DNA of 64,000 nucleotides. Origin: Thermicanus aegyptius DSM 12793. Lineage in GTDB: Bacteria > Bacillota > Bacilli > Thermicanales > Thermicanaceae. Location: contig NZ_KI783301.1 in assembly GCF_000510645.1 (NCBI RefSeq), positions 829,410 to 893,409 of the forward strand, written 5' to 3'. This document shows positions 52,587-61,185 of the stretch, in pieces. How positions within the stretch are numbered: the first letter of the stretch is position 1; each line of letters opens with the position of its first letter. Under the pieces are notes generated by a model that made no database searches, had not been told where the DNA came from, and was given only the letters and a program-made list of their open reading frames with translations. Made by a program: the position numbers and the translations under genes.

Positions 52587-52706
52587 GGAAGGTTGTTGTC
52601 GGGAGTATCCATTCGGGTATGTACAGGATCATGGGAAGAAAGCATTTCTCCCCTGTGCAGACGAATAAAGAAAGGGCAGCAGTATGAGTAAAGACAGGTG
52701 AGAGAG

Positions 52707-55337
52707 ATGAAGATCGATCAAAATTGGAGGATCAGGGATTTTTCCGTGGGGGAAGCGCGGGATTTGGAGGTGGCTTTGCCGGATTTTCCCGACACCACCT
52801 GGATCCGGGCCAAAGTGCCTGGGGATATTCATTCAATTCTTAAGATGAATGGAGTGATTGAGGATCCCTTCTATGGGCACAACGATCAGAAGTGCAGATG
52901 GATCGAAGAACGGGTCTGGTGGTATCGCACCTCTTTCCAATGGGAGGAGGAGTTGTCTCAGGGAGAGTGGATGGAACTTCTCTTTACGGGGCTTGATCTG
53001 TATGCCACCATTTATTTAAACGGGGTGGAATTGGGGCGGACGGATAATATGTTTCGCTCCTACTCCTTTGAAGTGACCCGGGAGTTGCGGAAAGGGAGGA
53101 ATTGGCTGGCGGTGAAATTTGACCCCCTCTCCCTCCATGTGAAGGAAAAAACCAAAGAGTACTGGTCCGGGTTTAGCAAGGAGCGGATCTGGACCCGCAA
53201 GACCCAATCCCAATTTGGATGGGATTGGGGCCCACGCCTAATCAACATCGGCATTATTGGAGAGGTGCACTTGAAGAAACGCTCTTATGCCTATATGGAT
53301 TCCCCTTATGTGAGGACGCTCTCCTTAACCGAGGAGGAGGCTTCGTTATCCATCGATCTGGAAGTGATGGGAAGGGGAGGAAGACCGGCCACGGAGGAAG
53401 AGATTAACGGGATGGAATGGGAGGTATGCCTTTCCGACGGGGAAAGACTTCTTTCCCGGAGATACCCTGTGGTTAAGGGGAAGAGCAGCCTCCTCTTCCA
53501 AGTCCCCCATCCGAAACGTTGGTGGACCCATGATTTGGGAGAGCCTTTCCTCTATCAGCTAGCGATCTCCCTGTATCGCCAGGGGGAGAAGATCGACCGT
53601 TATGAGCAGCCCTTCGGGATCCGGACCCTGTATGTGGAAGAGCAATCGGAAGGAGGTGAATCCCGGTTTACCTTTGTGTTAAACGGGGTTCCCCTCTTTG
53701 CAAAGGGAGCCAACTGGGTTCCCATCGACAGCTTTCCCGCCTCCGTCCCCGACACCCGTTATCGGGCGCTCCTCCGGTTGGTTAAGGAAGGGAACATGAA
53801 CATGCTTCGTGTCTGGGGAGGGGGGATGTATGAGAAGGATCTTTTCTACGAGGAATGCGACCGGCTGGGAATCCTCGTTTGGCAGGATTTCATGTTTGCC
53901 TGTGCCCTCTATCCCGATTACAACCGGGAATTTATGGAGACGGTGAAGGAGGAGATCCGCGAGAACGTGAAACGACTCCGGAATCGGGCTTCCCTTGCCC
54001 TCTGGTGCGGCAACAATGAAAATGACTGGCTCTATGAGGCGCTGAAGTCAAACGGCGAGATTACGACGCCTTTCTACGGCGAGAAGATCTACCATGAGTT
54101 GATCCCCGCCCTCCTGGCGGAATTAGATCCTTCCCGGCTCTATTGGCCCAGTTCTCCCTATGGGGGAAACGACCATAATTCCAGGGAAGAGGGGGATACC
54201 CATAACTGGCAGGTGTGGCACGGGAATGTGGAACCCCGACGTTTTGGAGAACTCCAGCGCGTCAACTACAGCGTGGAAGGGGTTTCTTTTAAGAATTATG
54301 CAAAAGACTCTTCCCGCTTCGTCAGTGAATTCGGCATGCATGCTTCCGCCAACCGCTTTACCTTAAAACAGTATGTGCCTCCCTCCCGGTTGTACTGGGG
54401 AAGCGAAGAGATGGCGTACCGGAACAAGGATCTTCACCATGAGAAGGGGATCCTTCTCATGGAAGGGTACACGGGAGTCCCGAAGGATCTGGAGCAGTAT
54501 ATCCGCTTCTCCATGCTTACCCAGGCGGAGGGGCTGAAGTACGGCGTGGAACATTACCGCAGGAATCGCCCGGTCACATCCGGTGCTTTGATCTGGCAGC
54601 TGAACGACGCTTGGCCGGGAACCAGCTGGTCCCTCATCGACTATTCTTTTTTGCCCAAAGCCTCCTACTACTATGCCCGGAAGTTCTTCGCTCCCGTCCT
54701 TCTCTCCATCGAACATCGCCCCGGACAGGAGGTCCGCCTCTGGGTAGTGAATGATCGGAGGGAGGATTATGAGGACCACCTGGAGTTTCTCCTTTACGAT
54801 TTTCACGGAAGATGGGAGCGCAGGGGGGAATGGGACGTCACTGTTCCTCCCCTGTCGGCGGTGCGGGTCGCCTCCCTTCCCGAGGCGGAGGTGCTCAGGG
54901 GATTTTCCCCGGATAAGTCGGTGATGGTTCTTCGCTCCAGGGAGGGAAGAGCCGGGGAGAACAGGGGCTATTTCCGGGACCAGAAGGATCTTGAGCTCCC
55001 TCCGGCGCATCTCGAAGTGGTGGTGGACGAGCGGCGAAACGAGATCACCATCTCCACCGATTTCTTGGCCCGCATGGTGATGGTGGAATTGGACGGTCCC
55101 CACATCGTCATGGAGGATAATTTCTTTGATCTTCTTCCCGGAGAGGTGAAGAAGGTGAAAGTGGAAGGAAGGGACTGCCCCATCCCCTGGAAAACCCTCT
55201 CCGTGACCGCCATGAACGGAAGGGGAGAAAGAAAGATGTACCAAGAGGGAGCAACAGGGGAGGCACGACGGGAGAAAGAAACGGGAGAAAAAATGAGAAG
55301 AAGCAATGAGGAAAAATCACTAGAGAGAAAGCAATAA
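52707..55337 (+). CDS. GH2 beta-mannosidase
   Basis: The 876-residue intracellular enzyme removes terminal beta-mannose. Domains in order are an N-terminal jelly roll (residues 1-200), Ig-like domain, TIM barrel (about 300-600) and C-terminal beta domains. The acid/base Glu is in WCGNNEND (E438) and the nucleophile in FVSEFGMHA (E541). The barrel starts FAKGANWVPIDSFP, typical of mannosidases rather than beta-galactosidases. ATG 52707 is chosen; a GTG at 52698 is also possible. The C-terminal 25 residues are repetitive, Lys/Glu/Arg-rich, and may be an added tail. Confidence 0.93.
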   Translation: MKIDQNWRIRDFSVGEARDLEVALPDFPDTTWIRAKVPGDIHSILKMNGVIEDPFYGHNDQKCRWIEERVWWYRTSFQWEEELSQGEWMELLFTGLDLYATIYLNGVELGRTDNMFRSYSFEVTRELRKGRNWLAVKFDPLSLHVKEKTKEYWSGFSKERIWTRKTQSQFGWDWGPRLINIGIIGEVHLKKRSYAYMDSPYVRTLSLTEEEASLSIDLEVMGRGGRPATEEEINGMEWEVCLSDGERLLSRRYPVVKGKSSLLFQVPHPKRWWTHDLGEPFLYQLAISLYRQGEKIDRYEQPFGIRTLYVEEQSEGGESRFTFVLNGVPLFAKGANWVPIDSFPASVPDTRYRALLRLVKEGNMNMLRVWGGGMYEKDLFYEECDRLGILVWQDFMFACALYPDYNREFMETVKEEIRENVKRLRNRASLALWCGNNENDWLYEALKSNGEITTPFYGEKIYHELIPALLAELDPSRLYWPSSPYGGNDHNSREEGDTHNWQVWHGNVEPRRFGELQRVNYSVEGVSFKNYAKDSSRFVSEFGMHASANRFTLKQYVPPSRLYWGSEEMAYRNKDLHHEKGILLMEGYTGVPKDLEQYIRFSMLTQAEGLKYGVEHYRRNRPVTSGALIWQLNDAWPGTSWSLIDYSFLPKASYYYARKFFAPVLLSIEHRPGQEVRLWVVNDRREDYEDHLEFLLYDFHGRWERRGEWDVTVPPLSAVRVASLPEAEVLRGFSPDKSVMVLRSREGRAGENRGYFRDQKDLELPPAHLEVVVDERRNEITISTDFLARMVMVELDGPHIVMEDNFFDLLPGEVKKVKVEGRDCPIPWKTLSVTAMNGRGERKMYQEGATGEARREKETGEKMRRSNEEKSLERKQ

Positions 55338-55372
55338 TGGGAGGCATCGAGAAGAAGCTGCGGGAGGCAGAA

Positions 55373-55451
55373 ACCAAAGGAAGTAACCAGAGAAAGCATC
55401 CAAAAGAAGTAACCAAAGGAAGCATCCAAAAGAAGTAACCAAAGGAAGTCA
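55373..55451 (+). repeat. 26-base tandem repeats after GH2 gene
   Basis: Two copies of a 26-base unit (55386-55411 and 55412-55437, differing at two or three bases), flanked by partial copies at 55373-55385 and 55438-55451. The words CCAAAAGAAGTAACC and ACCAAAGGAAG recur. They are outside any supported gene. Confidence 0.85.
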
Positions 55452-55533
55452 CAAGAGGGAGAGCTTAAAAATAGAAAGGAGGGAGGGTTCGGAACTCCTG
55501 TTCATCAGACGGTGTGATCCGAACCCGCATCGA

Positions 55534-56535
55534 ATGAAGGCCGTCCTTTTTCAGGGGAAAGAAAAGATGGAAGTTGTAGAGATGGAAAGACCACATCCGG
55601 GGAGGAACGAGGTGTTGGTCAGGATGAAGGCATGCGGCATATGCGGCACCGATCAGCACATTTACCATGGACACCCGGGCTCGGCGGAGGTGCTCCCCCC
55701 CATGATCCTTGGTCATGAATGTTCCGGGCTGGTGGTAGAAGTGGGAGAAGGCGTACGGAATCTCAAGGCAGGAGATCGGGTTGCCATCGATCCCAACATT
55801 TATTGCGGGGAATGCGAGTATTGCCGCCGCGGCGACCCCCATCTCTGCGAGAATCTGGAGGCCATCGGGGTGACGCGAAACGGCGGCATGGCGGAATTTG
55901 CCGCCGTCCCTGCCGCCAATTGTTACCCGCTGCCCGACGAGATTTCCGATGAAGAGGGCGCCCTGATTGAGCCCCTCGGATGTGTTTTGCATGGATTGAA
56001 GAAGATTAACCTCTTCCCCGGCATGTCGGTTTTGATCGTGGGCGGGGGATTTATCGGGCAGCTTTTTCTCCAATTGCTGAAGAGATGGGGTGCTTCTCCC
56101 GCCGTGGTGAGCGAACCGGTCGTCGAGAAACATCCTCTCCTTCGCTCTTTAGGCGCGGATCGGGTGGTGGCGCCCGGCGATCTTCCTGGGGACGAACTCT
56201 TTGATGTGGTGATTGAGTGCGTGGGAAGGAAGGAGAGCATGGAAGAAGCCTTCCGCAGGGCGAAAAAAGGAGGCCAGATTCTCCTCTTCGGCGTCTCCGA
56301 TCCTAACCTGGAGATTTCCGTCTCGCCTTATCAGATTTTTAGCAAGGAACTTAAGATCAGCGGTTCTTTTATCAATCCCTATACCCATCAGGAGGCCATC
56401 TCCCTGGTAAAACAGGGGGCTGTGCGGACCGCTCCCCTCATCAGCCATCGATTTGCCCTGGAAGAGGTGCCGACCGTCATGGCCCGATATCCCACGTTAA
56501 AGGTGGCGAAAGGCATCATAAACATCTCTCCGTAG
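55534..56535 (+). CDS. Zinc-dependent dehydrogenase (sorbitol/threonine dehydrogenase type)
   Basis: This medium-chain dehydrogenase oxidises a polyol or sugar alcohol with NAD(P). It has catalytic zinc Cys in KACGICGTDQH, GHECSG, and structural-zinc cysteines CGECEYCRRGDPHLC. A Rossmann motif VLIVGGGFIG follows at about residue 170. At 333 residues it is normal size. Placed after the mannosidase, it may act on a mannose-derived polyol or keto sugar, but substrate is unknown. The start ATG 55534 has only a weak site. Confidence 0.9.
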   Translation: MKAVLFQGKEKMEVVEMERPHPGRNEVLVRMKACGICGTDQHIYHGHPGSAEVLPPMILGHECSGLVVEVGEGVRNLKAGDRVAIDPNIYCGECEYCRRGDPHLCENLEAIGVTRNGGMAEFAAVPAANCYPLPDEISDEEGALIEPLGCVLHGLKKINLFPGMSVLIVGGGFIGQLFLQLLKRWGASPAVVSEPVVEKHPLLRSLGADRVVAPGDLPGDELFDVVIECVGRKESMEEAFRRAKKGGQILLFGVSDPNLEISVSPYQIFSKELKISGSFINPYTHQEAISLVKQGAVRTAPLISHRFALEEVPTVMARYPTLKVAKGIINISP

Positions 56536-56615
56536 TAACATGATTTCCGTTGAGCTTACGGGCGCCATTATTGCAAAACAATACATCGCATAACAACTTT
56601 TTTCTTTCCATATCC

Positions 56616-56665
56616 TGCCATCTCCTGAATTTTTTCTTGCCATCTCCTGAAGAAGATGATATACT
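56616..56665 (+). promoter_or_regulatory. tetR promoter with 14-base direct repeats
   Basis: TGCCATCTCCTGAA occurs at 56616-56629 and 56638-56651, 22 bases apart. The second copy overlaps a -35 TTGCCA (56637-56642), which is 17 bases from TATACT (56660-56665). A regulator binding both copies would sit on one face of the helix and contact RNA polymerase. Confidence 0.65.
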
Positions 56666-56684
56666 TCTCGTGGTGAAATAACAT

Positions 56685-56717
56685 ATGACCATTTTCGTCA
56701 TTTAGTCATTTCGGTGT
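56685..56717. promoter_or_regulatory. Operator copy A for TetR regulator
   Basis: This 33-base stretch contains ATGACC, then TCATTTAGTCATTT and GGTGT. The reverse complement of 57316-57347 matches it at about 27 of 33 positions. It lies in the tetR 5' leader. Confidence 0.7.
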
Positions 56718-56731
56718 AGGAAGGGATTCTG

Positions 56732-57307
56732 ATGGGAATAGATCGTAAGGCGAAAATTTTGGAGGCCGCCAAAAAAACGTTTTCCCTTTTCGGGTATAAA
56801 GCGACGACCATGGATCAGGTTGCCAGCGCGGCCAATGTGGGGAAGGGGACCATCTATCTTTTTTTTGCAAGCAAAGAGGAGCTTTTTAACGAAATCGTAC
56901 AGTCCATCATTGAAGAGATCAAGGAAGTGGCGAGGGAATCCTTTGATCCTGAGAAGCCCTTTTATGAGAACATTCACCGGGCGATTTATCGGGTGTTGGA
57001 TTTTCGGCGCAATCATGAACTGACGATTAAGCTCTCCCAGGAAGTGAAAGAGATGAGAACTCCTGCAGCCCAAGAGGCGATGCGCAAAGTGGAGGAGACG
57101 GTTTTATCTTTTCTGAAGGGTGAGATCCAAAAGAGTATGGACAAAGGATGGATCAAGCCCTGCGATCCGGAGCTTACCGCCTTCGTGATTCTTAAGCTCT
57201 ATATTGCCCTGATCTTTGAATGGGAACAAAATCATGAGCCGTTATCCAAAGAAAAAATCGCGGAGCTTTTTTACCTCTACTTTATCAAGGGGTTGAGAAC
57301 GGTTTAA
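56732..57307 (+). CDS. TetR family regulator (YhgD-like)
   Basis: The 191-residue protein has the TetR helix-turn-helix ILEAAKKTFSLFGYKATTMDQ... with VGKGTIYLFFASKEELF, and a C-terminal ligand domain. In B. subtilis yhgD precedes yhgE as here. It is flanked on both sides by copies of the same operator, so it likely represses itself and the Pip gene. GTAGGAAGG precedes ATG 56732. Confidence 0.92.
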   Translation: MGIDRKAKILEAAKKTFSLFGYKATTMDQVASAANVGKGTIYLFFASKEELFNEIVQSIIEEIKEVARESFDPEKPFYENIHRAIYRVLDFRRNHELTIKLSQEVKEMRTPAAQEAMRKVEETVLSFLKGEIQKSMDKGWIKPCDPELTAFVILKLYIALIFEWEQNHEPLSKEKIAELFYLYFIKGLRTV

Positions 57308-57315
57308 TTTTTTTC

Positions 57316-57347
57316 ACACCAAATGACTAAATGAGAAGATTGGTCAT
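57316..57347. promoter_or_regulatory. Operator copy B for TetR regulator
   Basis: Inverted copy of operator A, between tetR and the Pip gene, just upstream of that gene's ribosome site. Core words AAATGACTAAATGA and GGTCAT are shared (complementary orientation). Confidence 0.7.
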
Positions 57348-57369
57348 AACGTTTGATAGGGGTGGAAAG

Positions 57370-59391
57370 ATGAGAGGATTTAAGCTTTTTGGGAAAGAGA
57401 TCTTTTCCATTTTGTCGGATCGTAAGCTCCTCATCTCCGTTATAGCCGTCATCTTGATCCCGGTCCTTTACAGCTCCATGTTTCTCTGGGCTTTTTGGGA
57501 TCCTTATGCGAGGATGGATCGTCTTCCGGTGGCGGTGGTCAATCTGGATAAGGGGGCCACGTTTCAAGGGGAACGTCTTGAGATCGGAAACGATCTGATT
57601 CAAAAATTAAAGGAAAACCCCAAGTTTAACTGGAATTTCGTCGATTCGGCGGAAGGTGAGAAAGGCCTTAAGGAGAACAAATATTATATGCTCGTGGAAA
57701 TCCCGGAGGATTTTTCCGAGCGGGCCACCACCGTCTTAACCGATCACCCCATGGCCGCAGAGATTCGTTACATTCCCAATGAAAGCTTTAATTTTCTGGC
57801 CGCCCAGATCGGAGAGAGCGCGATGGAGAAGATAAAAGCAGAGATCGCGTCCAATGTAACCGAGAACTATACGGAGACCATGTTTGAGAAACTGACGGCT
57901 CTCGCCGATGGTCTGGATCAAGCCTCCGGCGGTGCTGGGGAACTGGCGGACGGTTCGCAGAAGGCTGAGAGTGGATCCGAGACGCTTTATCAAAATTTAG
58001 CGTCTCTTTCTCAGGGAAGCTTTTCTTTACAAGAAGGAATTTCTAAGGTGGAACAGGGCGGTGTCTCACTCCAGTCGGGTGCGAAAAAGCTAAACGACGG
58101 GATCGGCCGGCTCTCCACGGGGATTCAACAATTGGCGGAAGGGCATGGAAAGTTGCAGGAGGGGTCGAAAGAGATCGAAAGCGGAATCGTCCGGTTGAAC
58201 GGGGGAATGGAGGAATTTACGACCCGTCTCGCCGAAACGGAGGCAGGGGCGCAACAATTGGCCCAAGCTTTGGAGCAATACGGAAAAGCGAGCGGATTGC
58301 TCTCCAAGGACCCCAACTTCTACGCCTTGGTTGAAAATACGAAACGTCTGGCAGGAGGGCTCACCCAGTTAAAGCAGGGAGAAGAACAGCTCTCTTCGGC
58401 TTCCCAACAGCTTCTTCAAGGGGAAAAAGCGATCATTCAAGGGATGGGAGCCTTTCAGAGCAAATTGGAAGAATCGAAGAAGGGGGTTGATCAGCTGCAT
58501 CAGGGAGCAGCATCCCTTCTCCAGGGAACCGTCGGATTAAATGCCGGGCTTCAACAATTGGCGAAAGGGGCCGAAGGATTAACCGACGGCGCCCAAAAAT
58601 TAACCCTGGGTTCAAAAGATCTCTCCCAAGGTTTAATCACCCTCAGGGAGGGCATGATGACCCTTAAGAACAAATTGAGCGAAGCGAACGGAGAAATGGG
58701 CGGGATCTATACCGACAAGGAAAATACCACCATGTTTTCCGATCCCATTCGGTTAAATGTCACCAAGTATACCGAAGTCCCCAATTATGGAACCGGCTTT
58801 TCGCCCTATTTCCTTTCCCTTGGTCTGTATGTGGGGGCGCTCATCTTAACCATCATTTTGTCCTTACGGATTCCTCCCGTAAGACCGAAGTCGGCCTTCA
58901 GCTGGTTTATCGGGAAGTTTCTCACCTTTTCCCTCATCGGCGTCATCCAGGCGCTGATCGCCGATATGGTCATCCTTTACGGATTGGGCGTTCATGTAAA
59001 AAGCGTTCCCCTCTTTTACCTGTTTAGCATCATCACCAGCCTTGCCTTTGTTGCGATGATTCAATTCTGGGTGACCTTGTTGAATAATCCGGGCCGCTTC
59101 ATCGCGATCCTGATTTTGATCTTGCAATTGACGAGCAGCGCCGGGACGTTCCCGCTGGAGGTGATTCCCAACGCGTTGCAAGCGATCAATCCCTGGCTGC
59201 CGATGACCTATTCCGTCGCCGGATTTAAAGCGGTCATATCGAGCGGCAATTACGATTTCATGTGGCACAATGCTGATGTGCTCTTCCTCTTTATCGGTCT
59301 AAGCGCCCTTGGCACCTATCTTACCTTCCTCGCCTTGTATAAACGTCACTTTTCAGACCAAAAGGAAGAAGTTGCGCTCACATCGCTGTAA
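57370..59391 (+). CDS. yhgE: YhgE/Pip family membrane protein
   Basis: Pip-type proteins act as phage receptors or as export/secretion factors (related to ESX components). The 673-residue product starts at ATG 57370 behind GGGGTGGAAAG. It has one N-terminal helix (KLLISVIAVILIPVLYSSMF), a long extracytoplasmic coil of repeated LxxGxxxLxxG units (residues about 195-455), and five or six C-terminal helices with ABC-2-like topology. A TetR gene with matching operators precedes it. The 3' end is closed by a terminator. Confidence 0.92.
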   Translation: MRGFKLFGKEIFSILSDRKLLISVIAVILIPVLYSSMFLWAFWDPYARMDRLPVAVVNLDKGATFQGERLEIGNDLIQKLKENPKFNWNFVDSAEGEKGLKENKYYMLVEIPEDFSERATTVLTDHPMAAEIRYIPNESFNFLAAQIGESAMEKIKAEIASNVTENYTETMFEKLTALADGLDQASGGAGELADGSQKAESGSETLYQNLASLSQGSFSLQEGISKVEQGGVSLQSGAKKLNDGIGRLSTGIQQLAEGHGKLQEGSKEIESGIVRLNGGMEEFTTRLAETEAGAQQLAQALEQYGKASGLLSKDPNFYALVENTKRLAGGLTQLKQGEEQLSSASQQLLQGEKAIIQGMGAFQSKLEESKKGVDQLHQGAASLLQGTVGLNAGLQQLAKGAEGLTDGAQKLTLGSKDLSQGLITLREGMMTLKNKLSEANGEMGGIYTDKENTTMFSDPIRLNVTKYTEVPNYGTGFSPYFLSLGLYVGALILTIILSLRIPPVRPKSAFSWFIGKFLTFSLIGVIQALIADMVILYGLGVHVKSVPLFYLFSIITSLAFVAMIQFWVTLLNNPGRFIAILILILQLTSSAGTFPLEVIPNALQAINPWLPMTYSVAGFKAVISSGNYDFMWHNADVLFLFIGLSALGTYLTFLALYKRHFSDQKEEVALTSL

Positions 59392-59459
59392 ATCGTTTAT
59401 ATGAGGATAGATAGGCCTAAACTGCAATAACTTTAAAAGTTCATGGATTATGCAGTGTC

Positions 59460-59484
59460 GACCCTAGTTTTAGGGTCTTTTTTT
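59460..59484 (+). terminator. Terminator after yhgE
   Basis: GACCCT and AGGGTC pair around AGTTTT, followed by seven T. Confidence 0.85.
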
Positions 59485-59631
59485 GTTGAGCGAGCTTCTG
59501 GGCTCTGATGAGGGAACCGAGGTGATGCCGGGATTCCTTCAGGATCTCACTCGGTGAGCAAAATGAACAAAATGGGATTTATGAATAAAAACTATCGATT
59601 CAGAAGATTTCGTGTTAAAGTCTATCTATAG

Positions 59632-59646
59632 CTGAAAACGCTATCA
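59632..59646 (+). promoter_or_regulatory. cre-like site upstream of tct operon
   Basis: CTGAAAACGCTATCA matches the CcpA consensus WTGNAANCGNWNNCW except at the first base. It lies 30 bases before tctC and suggests carbon catabolite control. Confidence 0.5.
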
Positions 59647-59675
59647 TTCATCACATCATGAAGGGGGTTATCTCT

Positions 59676-60686
59676 TTGAACATGAAGCGTAACGTTTATC
59701 TCCTTGTTTTTCTTGTGTTACCCGCCTTAATCCTCTCGGCCTGTGGACAAAGCACCGGGGTGAGCGGAAGCGGTTATCCCTCAAAGGCGATTACGGTGGT
59801 GGCACCCTCCGGGGCGGGAGGAGGATGGGATTTAACCGCCCGTGTATTTACCAAGGTTTTAGGCGAAGCGAAGCTGGTGAATCAGCCGATGATGGTGGAG
59901 AATAAGCCGGGGGGAGGGGGAGCGGTATTCCTCGCAGAGTATGTGACAGGGGAACCAAAGAATGACTACAAGCTTTTTGTAAACTCTCCTCCGATCCTCA
60001 TTAATCATTTGAAGGCGGAGGGAAACAGTCCTTATGGGTACCAGGATACGACCCCATTGGCCCAGCTTACGAAAGACTTCGGCGCTTATGTGGTGAAAGC
60101 GGACTCCAGCTTTCAAACGTTGGCGGATCTCATAAACGCCTTAAAAAGTGATCCCACGAAGATCACTGTGGCGGGAGGTTCGGCTCCTGGGTCCATGGAT
60201 CATCTGGTCGCCGTTCTCCCTGCGTATAAATCAGGAATTGATCCAAAGACGATCAAATATGTCTCCTATGATGGGGGAGGAGAGGCGATGGCTGCCCTTT
60301 TGGGCGGGAATGCGGACATGATTGCGACGGATGCATCCTCGGTGGGAGATTATTTAAAAGCCGGAAAGGTGAGGGTTTTGGCCGTTACGTCGAAGGAACG
60401 CCTGGACGGTGACTTGAAAGAGGTTCCAACCTTAAAAGATTTGGGGATCGATGCGGATTTTACCATTTGGAGGGGCGTGTTCGGGCCGAAAGAGATGTCG
60501 CAGGAAGCTTATCAGTTTTGGCAAAATACGCTGAAGAAGATGGTGGATACCCCGGAATGGAAAAAGGAGTTAGACGCCAATCATTGGGCGAGTGAGTACC
60601 GGAATGGGGAGGAGTTCAAGTCCTTCCTGGGGGAACAGGAGAAGTTGATTCAGGATATGCTCTCCTCGATGGGAATGGCAAAATAA
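59676..60686 (+). CDS. tctC: Tripartite tricarboxylate transporter binding protein TctC
   Basis: The 336-residue lipoprotein (signal ending LILSACGQ) captures a carboxylate outside the membrane. Family features are YPSKAITVVAPSGAGGGWDLTAR and VENKPGGGGAVF. TTG 59676 is preferred because GGGGG lies eight bases upstream; ATG 59658 in frame overlaps that site. It heads the operon tctC-tctB-tctA. Ligand (citrate, tricarballylate or other) is unknown. Confidence 0.94.
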   Translation: MNMKRNVYLLVFLVLPALILSACGQSTGVSGSGYPSKAITVVAPSGAGGGWDLTARVFTKVLGEAKLVNQPMMVENKPGGGGAVFLAEYVTGEPKNDYKLFVNSPPILINHLKAEGNSPYGYQDTTPLAQLTKDFGAYVVKADSSFQTLADLINALKSDPTKITVAGGSAPGSMDHLVAVLPAYKSGIDPKTIKYVSYDGGGEAMAALLGGNADMIATDASSVGDYLKAGKVRVLAVTSKERLDGDLKEVPTLKDLGIDADFTIWRGVFGPKEMSQEAYQFWQNTLKKMVDTPEWKKELDANHWASEYRNGEEFKSFLGEQEKLIQDMLSSMGMAK

Positions 60687-60698
60687 GGAGGGATCCCG

Positions 60699-61169
60699 GT
60701 GATTTCTCATTTTGACCGATACGCCGGCCTCTTCTTTCTCGCCATTGGCCTTTTCTTTTCGGTGGAAAGCTTCTCCATATCCTCTTCCGCTTACGGAAGC
60801 AATGTGGGACCAAACATCTTTCCCCTCGGGCTGGGCATTCTCCTGATTCTATTAAGCCTTCGCCTTATCTATGAAGATTGGAAAAAGGGGAGTGTAGAGA
60901 GGAAGGAAAGTTGGAAGGTGCGGAGGGAAGACCTTCAACGGTTTTTCCTCCTCCTTTTCCTCTCTTTCGCCTATGTATTGCTTTTAGAGAGATTGGGATA
61001 TGTGATCAGCACCTTTTTCTTTCTCTTTTTATCCTTTCAAGCGATGGAGAAAGGGAAATGGGTCTCCTCCTTCCTCATCGCTCTGCTGTTCTCCTCCATT
61101 GTCTATTATTTATTCGCCGTGGTATTAAAAGGAACCCTTCCGGGACTCCCGGCTTGGTTAGGGGGTTAG
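60699..61169 (+). CDS. tctB: Tripartite tricarboxylate transporter small subunit TctB
   Basis: The 156-residue protein has four hydrophobic helices and the family segment GPNIFPLGLGILLILLS. The start is GTG 60699 behind AAGGAGGG. It forms the membrane complex with TctA. Confidence 0.9.
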   Translation: MISHFDRYAGLFFLAIGLFFSVESFSISSSAYGSNVGPNIFPLGLGILLILLSLRLIYEDWKKGSVERKESWKVRREDLQRFFLLLFLSFAYVLLLERLGYVISTFFFLFLSFQAMEKGKWVSSFLIALLFSSIVYYLFAVVLKGTLPGLPAWLGG

Positions 61170-61185
61170 AAAGGAGGAATAAAAG

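Noticed and set aside
55337..55438. 33-codon plus-strand frame starting inside the GH2 stop
   Set aside because: Its content is only the translated 26-base repeats and it has no separate ribosome site.
55373..55451. CRISPR array
   Set aside because: The repeats are directly contiguous without unique spacers and there are no cas genes.
54968..55452. Minus-strand frames rich in Phe, Trp and Leu over the GH2 end
   Set aside because: They are the complement of purine-rich coding DNA and the 26-base repeats, without a start context or domain.
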